Shown here: piece by piece, positions 58,326 to 64,000 of the stretch | How the letters are laid out: each line of letters begins with the position of its first letter | How positions within the stretch are numbered: the first letter of the stretch is position 1 | NCBI GenBank assembly: GCA_024867545.1 | Contig: JANFNE010000050.1 | Coordinates: 310,001 to 374,000, forward strand | Length of the DNA: 64,000 bases | Direction: 5' to 3' | DNA from: Phytopythium helicoides | Taxonomy: Eukaryota > Oomycota > Peronosporomycetes > Pythiales > Pythiaceae | Translations under genes and position numbers: made by a program | Notes under the pieces: model-generated | What the model was told of the DNA's origin: nothing | What the model saw: only the letters and a program-made list of their open reading frames with translations | The model's database searches: none

Positions 58326-60709
58326 ATGAAAGAAAAAGACGAACAGATGAAAACCGAAGACAACGATGTAGATATGCTGCTTGAGAAGACGTTCCAGAGA
58401 CACCAGCGGAGTCGTCGAGAAGTTTTAAGCCGGCATTTGCCCTTCTCCTGGGCTCGACTGCTGTTTGGCTTGATATCGCTTGGCCTCGTGTTCTCGGATA
58501 TCCTCGCTCAAGTCTTGGCATCACGAACTCAGTAACACATACCCACGTGCCCAGCCTGACGAATTTGTCGTTGCTGGGCCATCCAATATATCAACGCTCA
58601 GTGGAGATCGTGTCAAGGCCACCAATACGTCCGTACGCGTTTGGGTGTACAAGTACGACACGATGTCAGTCGTCTGGCGCGTCTTTGCAGACCGCTTGGG
58701 TGTCACCGAGTTTCCCGACTGCTTCTTTTACCGTAGCAGCTGCGGCGGGGAAATGTTCAACGGCTCTATTGCTTTCGATATGCTGGATGCGCTTGCAGAC
58801 GCACTCGCCCATGTTCGAGACCTCGGAGATTCTAGGTACACGAGAAGCAGCAGCGAACCAACATCCATCACCATTCGCTCTGAAAGCGAGTTCATCGATC
58901 GATTCCACCACTTTCTACTTCCAAAACTTTTTCTGAATAATGTTTGGCGTACCAACCAAGCGCTATATTACCCTCCAGAGTTGTTGGAAATGCACTTGAA
59001 CGGCGAGATTGGCGGGGGTGGGTTCTTGTGCTACGTGCGTGGAACCCGTCCAAACTTCTGCAATGAGATTTGGATTAATTTCCGTCATATGTGTGTTGGG
59101 TCAACTAACAAGAAGTGTCCACGGGCAGTTGGGGTTGTGCAGACTGCCATCATGAAGCGCGTGCAAAAATTCAAGGGACTATACCCGAATATGTCGTTTG
59201 ATTTGAGCATTCTTGAGAGCCAGGACGACTGGCAAATGGCACGAGGAGGACTCGTTCCTGTTGGCTTCCGACGCGGCGATGTTGCCTCACTCATTCGTGC
59301 GCGTAATTGCACGGCAAATGTCTGCGAGACGATTTTTGTTGATGAATTCCGCTACCAAACTGCAAGAACGATGTCTGACGCTGATCAGAGGTACTTTGTA
59401 GTTTCTGTACTACGATCCGCTGGGCAAGGTTATTTCTACCTGCGCTTTCTTGCGCTTCTTCTAGGCTGCTACCGAGTGCAACGCTGCACTGAAGCTGAGC
59501 CAAACGTGCTATCTCGAGCTCAGCGAACGCTGACACTGGTCGCCAAGGTGCCTGTTCAATGTGTCGTTTACGGAAGTTCAGTACCAGTGCTTTGCTACGC
59601 TGGAGCACATCTTGTGGACGCGACAATCACGTACACGGTGCTCAACAACTGGTTCCTGTCTTTCCTTGGGCTTGTGAACTTCAGTATCAAGCAGTTCATA
59701 TCGCTTGCTGTGATGCAGATGCGCAATGTATGGCTCTACGCCACATTCCTGCACATAATCGTCAAGTTCGGGTCCTCTCGCCGGTGGCTTGCGTGGGCCC
59801 CACTACTTGGTGTCCGTGGAGTCCCGGAATTCCTTGTTAGCGCTATCTCGGCCATCACAATCTCGTCCCAATATCGGTCAACCTCGTTCCGCTCGACCCG
59901 CATCTTGCATACGTTTGAAGTCCTGGAGCTGCTGGGAATCGACTCCAAGGAGCAGTGCGCTACCAGCACGGGTTTATCCACCATGGTAGCGGCGATGTGA
60001 TGCTTGGTGGAGTCATTATTGACGTCAAGTTCCTGTTCTGTGCACTTGTGGCATTGTTGGGTCTGATGTTTGTTATCAATGCTGCACTCAAAGTCTACTC
60101 TATCACCATCATGAAAGGCAAGAAACTCGCGTATGTGAGTTTCTGGGGAGCCACACCAGTGCCATACTCTGTAGGTGAGCTGTGGCCCACGACTGCCATG
60201 TGCGTTCATTGGACAAATGAATACTTTTGCATTGGTCGCGAGCCTCGGGGATCCCAGATAGTCAAAGTTACGAATATGGACTCGTCGACTTCGACCATCC
60301 TGCACCATCCAAGCGCTCAGCCTCGCGATCTGTCGATTCCATGATCAAGATATCATCAGCATTGCTTTCTCAATCGCCGTCACCGTTCATGCCCTCCAGG
60401 ATGTTCATGTTCATCCAGCAGCAAATGCAGCAAATCCACTCCCGCGGAGAGCAGGTGAATGCCAATGTGGTATTCATGAACCTTGTGACTACAAGTGATC
60501 CAGCAGTGCTGTTCTATCTCTACATTGTTGGAGGTGGGGCTGGTACACATTTGGGATATTACCAGTCGCTTCGGGACCCCAGAAAGGTGTTCTTATTGCC
60601 GAGGTCGGTGGTTGCGGAGGATAACGAGCACACTTACGATCTCAAGCTACTCCGTGAGGTAACTGCTGCTGAGCTTTCGTGGCCTCGCTGCTGCAGTGCG
60701 GATAGGTAG
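58326..60709 (+). CDS. Multi-pass membrane protein, oomycete family, copy B (three apparent frame breaks)
   Basis: Paralogue of the gene at the left window edge, and because it is whole it shows what that copy lacks: a charged N-terminal tail, a first TM (FSWARLLFGLISLGLVFSDI), then the large hydrophilic domain with FIDRFHHFLLP, RPNFCNE, ILESQDD and RARNC, several TM segments, CVHWTN and a C-terminal LGYY region. The first in-frame ATG is 58,326. Three single-base shifts split the frame: near 58,532 (after the first TM), near 59,958 (before RYQHG) and in a GGGG run near 60,254. Each fits one added or lost base. Alignment with copy A continues through all of them, so these are recent mutations or sequence errors. 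The stop is TAG at 60,707. Function unknown. Confidence 0.7.
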
Positions 60710-60754
60710 TACAAGAGTAGATTGCGGCTGACTCCAGGAAGACGAATAACTACT

Positions 60755-61804
60755 TCATTTACTTATGCTCCCATTTGACAGAAGTAGCGCATCATGATTC
60801 AGTCTTGGGGGTTTTGAGATACCAGCATTATCAAGCGGCTTCGCATTGAGCTGCTGCCAGACGTCTTTCCAGTCAAAGGCTTCCGTGTCCATCAGCTGCC
60901 AGCGGAATTCGATCGGTTGCTTCGATGGTCGGTGGCCAAGAAACGCGAGGCGACCGCAGTACACGTATGCACTCTGCTCACACGAGAGAAAACAAATCAG
61001 CAAACTAAACGGCCCCATATTCGTACAGATAGGTGCACGAACCTCGCCGTTACGTCGAAGAAAGAGGAGTAACGGGTCGTCCAAAGGCTCCTCTGCGTCA
61101 TCTTCGTTCTTGACAGCTGCATCGTCCAGAAAGAGTTGTTTGTCTCCGGGTTGAATACGACAGAGTCTGCGCACAGAAGGCGACTGTGCCGTGAGCTGAC
61201 GTTGTGCGAACCACTGGAAGTAGACGGCAGGCCTGCCATCTTCCTGCGTCACGTGTTGGAACGGGTTTGAGTACGTTCCGGCGCTCTCGACGTTGACAAA
61301 CAGCACGACCGCGTTCTTCCACTGCTGCACGCCGCTAATGAAGGCGAAAGTAACAATTGCACCTGACGCGTCTCCCAACGCTTGCATGATGGGTCTCTTG
61401 CTCATCGGAAGTAGTTGCCGGCCAAGCCACTGGTCATGGAACGCAGCCATGTCGATCGCAATCTTGGCACTCGTCTCCTTTGACTTCCAACCAAAGTTCA
61501 CGCCTGACAAGTCCACGACTGGCAGCTCCATCTCTGCAGCAATCACCGGAAGCTTCTTGGGAATTGAAACAACCTCCACCAGTTCCTCAAGCTCTTGTGG
61601 CTTCTCACTGTCGTCACCTGCCTCGAGTTTTGCAATGCGCTGAGACCGACGACGCTCCACGGGCTCAGCCGGAGCCTCAGGACGAGACGGTCGCGCACGC
61701 TTGGGCGCCGATGGCCGCTCGATGTTGAGCGACTGCAGCACCGCGCGGTTCTCCGCCATGCGGCGCTGACGCTTGGCCTCGTACGCGCTCAGCTCTCCGT
61801 CCAT
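60755..61804 (-). CDS. Protein with DUF3427-like C-terminal domain
   Basis: Two exons: 61,043-61,804 and 60,755-60,973, with a 69-nt intron (GTTCGT...GAGCAG) at 60,974-61,042. The product is 326 residues. The N-terminus has a YEAKRQRRMAENRAVLQSL motif and a RRSQRIA block, which recall the DDB2/WDR76-type N-terminal region. The C-terminal ~170 residues carry a hydrophobic and charged pattern (VYFQWFAQRQ, LLLFLRRNG, YVYCGRLAFLG, FRWQLMD) resembling the DUF3427 domain found at the end of some bacterial helicase and nuclease proteins. That match is by eye. I chose the ATG at 61,804; the frame stays open ~100 codons further upstream without protein-like character. A second copy begins at the right window edge. 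Confidence 0.65.
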   Translation of the reverse strand: MDGELSAYEAKRQRRMAENRAVLQSLNIERPSAPKRARPSRPEAPAEPVERRRSQRIAKLEAGDDSEKPQELEELVEVVSIPKKLPVIAAEMELPVVDLSGVNFGWKSKETSAKIAIDMAAFHDQWLGRQLLPMSKRPIMQALGDASGAIVTFAFISGVQQWKNAVVLFVNVESAGTYSNPFQHVTQEDGRPAVYFQWFAQRQLTAQSPSVRRLCRIQPGDKQLFLDDAAVKNEDDAEEPLDDPLLLFLRRNGEVRAPICTNMGPFSLLICFLSCEQSAYVYCGRLAFLGHRPSKQPIEFRWQLMDTEAFDWKDVWQQLNAKPLDNAGISKPPRLNHDALLLSNGSISK

Positions 61805-62620
61805 GATCGCAAGTGGAGGGACGCGAGGCAGGGAGAATTGTATGGCACTCACTATGGACGACCTCGGTCTCCCGTCTGTGACGCGCGCAACATGCGTCAA
61901 TGGTTGAACAGGTTGCAGACTGCAGCATTTTGGCTGGAGAAAGCGCCAAATCGTGGGGTGAAAAGGAGCTCGACTGGCTGCATGAGCGACGTACAGTCGG
62001 AGATCACGATGCAGTCCCAGTTTGCGGACGATCACTTCGACACAAGTGCTAACAGGGATCTCTTTCGAGCAGGCTGTTGTGGAGCCAACCAAAGCTGCTG
62101 CCCAATGGGGAAAACTCGCGTCCAAGCCACTTGTCGTGGAGACAAAGCGGCGATCTCTAGCGTAGAGCTTGCGACGCTTGTCTCTGCGAAGTTCTTGTGG
62201 TGACTCAAGCTGGTTACAGGCAGAAGGAGCCTGATGGGAAGCGCGGCTTGGCTTTCAAGTAGGAAACCCCAGCTACTCCTACAGCTATTCACGATCCCAT
62301 TGCCTCCACAGATCAACACCTTCACAACCATCACACATAGAAAAGAGTAGTATGTTTATCGCGTCGATATCAATCTGATAGTGTGCTCTGCTCTTGACAC
62401 TGTGCAACTTCCGAGGACCACGAGGTATGGTCATGGAGCACGGTCGGGTAAACGAATAGCAATCGGCTAATGGGACTTGAATGGAAGGCATCCGCCATTT
62501 TAGCGGCAGTCTCGACACTTAGTATCGATGTGCACTGTGGGGCACAAGCGCATGGAGCCCCTGCGATTCAACTTCCGAATCAGCTGAAAAATCACGCGAC
62601 AACCCACGCAAGACACTTGC
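61805..62620. other. Upstream region of DUF3427-like gene, no supported gene
   Basis: The open codons at 61,805-62,125 continue the minus frame of the downstream gene but look like 5' UTR. A 77-codon minus frame at 62,285-62,518 could be a last exon of the gene at 62,621, but no convincing splice pair shows it. Confidence 0.4.
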
Positions 62621-63127
62621 TTACCTTTGCGAGGGAAGTCGCTGCAACACAGCGTCCATGATGTGCCGCATGGCTCGGACGTTGCTGTTGATTTCCTCGG
62701 TTAACTGCAGAGTGCGCAGCTCCACAACCACAGGAAAGAACTGGGTGAATTGGCTCATGAACTCGGCGTACCTTCTCTTGAACTCGCGGACACTTTCGCG
62801 TGCTTCATGCCCGCGTTGTCCAACCTTATGTCGACTCCACCAGGTCGTGCGCTTACGCGCTTGCACATAGTCGTTGAAGCTCTCGACCCTAGCGCGAACT
62901 TCGGACACCAATTGACTTTGACCGTTGACGCCGCGACTGCTAATGTGTTTATCGAGCGAGGACAGGAATGCGGGAAGCAATTGAGTCATGGTCTCCCAGA
63001 TAGTCTCGGCGTCTTCATTCTCCTTGTTGGTCAGCAACATCGCACCATAGATACCAGCCGCTGGAGAGCCAAGGACAGGAACCGCCGCAATCGCCTGCTG
63101 AATTGCTGCGTGGCATACGTTTGCCAT
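62621..63127 (-). CDS. Small helical protein, MLKL-type N-terminal four-helix-bundle-like
   Basis: The 168-codon frame starts at the ATG at 63,127. A hydrophobic Gly/Ala/Pro-containing first helix (AIAAVPVLGSPAAGIYGAML) is followed by an NKENEDAETI turn, an amphipathic helix, a basic helix with Lys/Arg clusters (KRTTWWSRHKVGQRG) and a long last helix (FFPVVVELRTLQLTEEINSN). The order and the closing TLQLTEEIN motif resemble the N-terminal helical domain of mixed-lineage-kinase-like proteins, found in animals, plants, fungi and oomycetes. The frame ends at a TAA that overlaps a good donor (AAG then GTAAGC), so a further exon, such as a kinase or other effector domain, may follow or have been lost. 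A membrane or cell-death role is inference only. Confidence 0.5.
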   Translation of the reverse strand: MANVCHAAIQQAIAAVPVLGSPAAGIYGAMLLTNKENEDAETIWETMTQLLPAFLSSLDKHISSRGVNGQSQLVSEVRARVESFNDYVQARKRTTWWSRHKVGQRGHEARESVREFKRRYAEFMSQFTQFFPVVVELRTLQLTEEINSNVRAMRHIMDAVLQRLPSQR

Positions 63128-63513
63128 CTTGACGCGGAGATCTGGATCCTGAAAGAAAGGAAGAGAAATGAATTATGAAGGAGCTGGACGTCGGCGATGG
63201 CACTGACATTGCGAACGACGCCGTCATGATGCTCCCCGTAAAGGCAGCGGTTGCTAGTTCGCTAATTATCTTTTGAACTTATCTTCAGACTAAAAGGTTT
63301 ACAGCGTGTTTTTCAAGGCGAAACTAGGTTGCCTTTTTCTAGCAGTGGCGCGCATCCATTATGAGAGACATGTTACCATTTGCCAGACCCGATCAATGCC
63401 TCCGTGGCTTCATGCTAGTTGAACAAGTAATTCTGTTGAAACTAGCATTGATAGCTGCTGGACGTAGTTTTGCTCCCCACGATAGGTTCTCGACGCTTCC
63501 AATTAACACACAC
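63128..63513. other. Intergenic region, no supported gene
   Basis: This spacer of ~390 bp lies upstream of the helical protein. A 20-nt ATG-led segment with a GTCAGT donor (~63,210-63,230) and a TTTCAG acceptor just before the gene could mark a short 5' exon, but splicing it would put the main frame out of phase, so I leave it as UTR. Confidence 0.35.
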
Positions 63514-64000
63514 CTATGGCGACACGGCGCCGATCATTCTGGTTAGCTCGTGCAGCACGGTCGGCCAATCAAATGAATCTGTATCCAGAAGCTCCCATCG
63601 AAACTTGACTCTTTGTGAAGAAGGTGCCATCCCGAGGAATCCAAGGCGACCGCAGTATACGAACGCACCCTGCACAGAAACCAAAATGCATCAGCTCCAA
63701 CTTCACACACCATACAACAGTTGGGGCAAGGTTTTCACGAACCGTACTGCTGGATCGGAGAAACAGAAACACTTTACGATTATACCTGTCGCCCTGGTTG
63801 ATGGAGGCTTCGTTACTTGGTGATCCACCGTAGAAGAGTCTTCGGTCACCGTGCTGAACTCGACACAAACTCTGTGCTGAGGCTCCACTCCCTCCAATGG
63901 GGCGGCGCAATCCACTGGAAGAGCACCGCTGTCTTTGGCATTCCGTCTGTGGGAAGTTTCACATGCGAAAACCGTTTGACGTGCTCCGCATCCTGGTCGA
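63514..64000 (-). CDS. Second DUF3427-like gene (5' part beyond window)
   Basis: Paralogue of the gene at 60,755-61,804; its start lies past the right edge. Exon 63,514-63,669 encodes the conserved FVYCGRLGFLG segment and ends in TAG. The intron at 63,670-63,742 (73 nt) sits at the same codon and has the same GTTCGT donor as in the other copy. The upstream exon carries LCRVQHGDRRLF and VFLFLR. Near 63,900 a CCCC run appears to hold one extra base: the LFQWIAPP frame before it and the LCRVQ frame after it only join if one C is removed. The conserved intron shows the two genes arose by DNA-level duplication. Confidence 0.7.

Overview
The window is nuclear DNA of a filamentous oomycete, most likely Phytophthora or a close relative. 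The evidence is compact GC-rich genes with short (66-80 nt) GT-AG introns, an initiator-like TCATTCT motif upstream of catalase, a bacterial-type phosphate acetyltransferase with a mitochondrial-type leader, a tyrosine-recombinase (YR) retroelement, and multi-pass membrane proteins that I can only describe as oomycete-type.

Layout. Positions 1-10,200 are an ordinary gene-dense arm: the 3' part of a multi-pass membrane protein, catalase, a small one-TM protein, a divergent pair (a Lys/Glu-rich low-complexity protein and a small two-TM protein), and a TPR + double dsRNA-binding-domain protein. Positions 10,210-11,902 hold two broken gene copies: a fragment of the gene found intact at 52.9 kb, and a truncated, inverted copy of the phosphate acetyltransferase gene found in full at 54.2-56.6 kb. 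From 11,901 to 50,894 lies one tandem array of a 223-bp unit (84 units plus 13 bp on the left, about 64.6 units on the right). It is split by a single 5,861-bp insertion at 30,646-36,506. The two array halves are exactly in phase across the insertion. The insertion is a decayed Ngaro/PAT-type YR retrotransposon with gag, RT-RNase H and YR on the minus strand, and split direct repeats in the order A1-ORFs-B1-A2-B2. Positions 50,895-64,000 are another gene arm: an AT-richer spacer, an oomycete-type gene, pta, a second member of the membrane-protein family, two copies of a gene with a DUF3427-like C-terminal domain, and a small helical protein resembling MLKL-type N-terminal four-helix bundles.

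The genes do not form an operon or one pathway. The main story is structural: a megasatellite-like array whose left edge cuts a pta duplicate, whose two halves carry different variant loads, and which was the target of a YR retroelement. A second theme is recurrent single-base frame breaks in otherwise conserved genes, either assembly indels or widespread pseudogenisation. They are absent from catalase and from the roughly 148 satellite copies. Everything rests on reading the sequence and translations; no database search was run.
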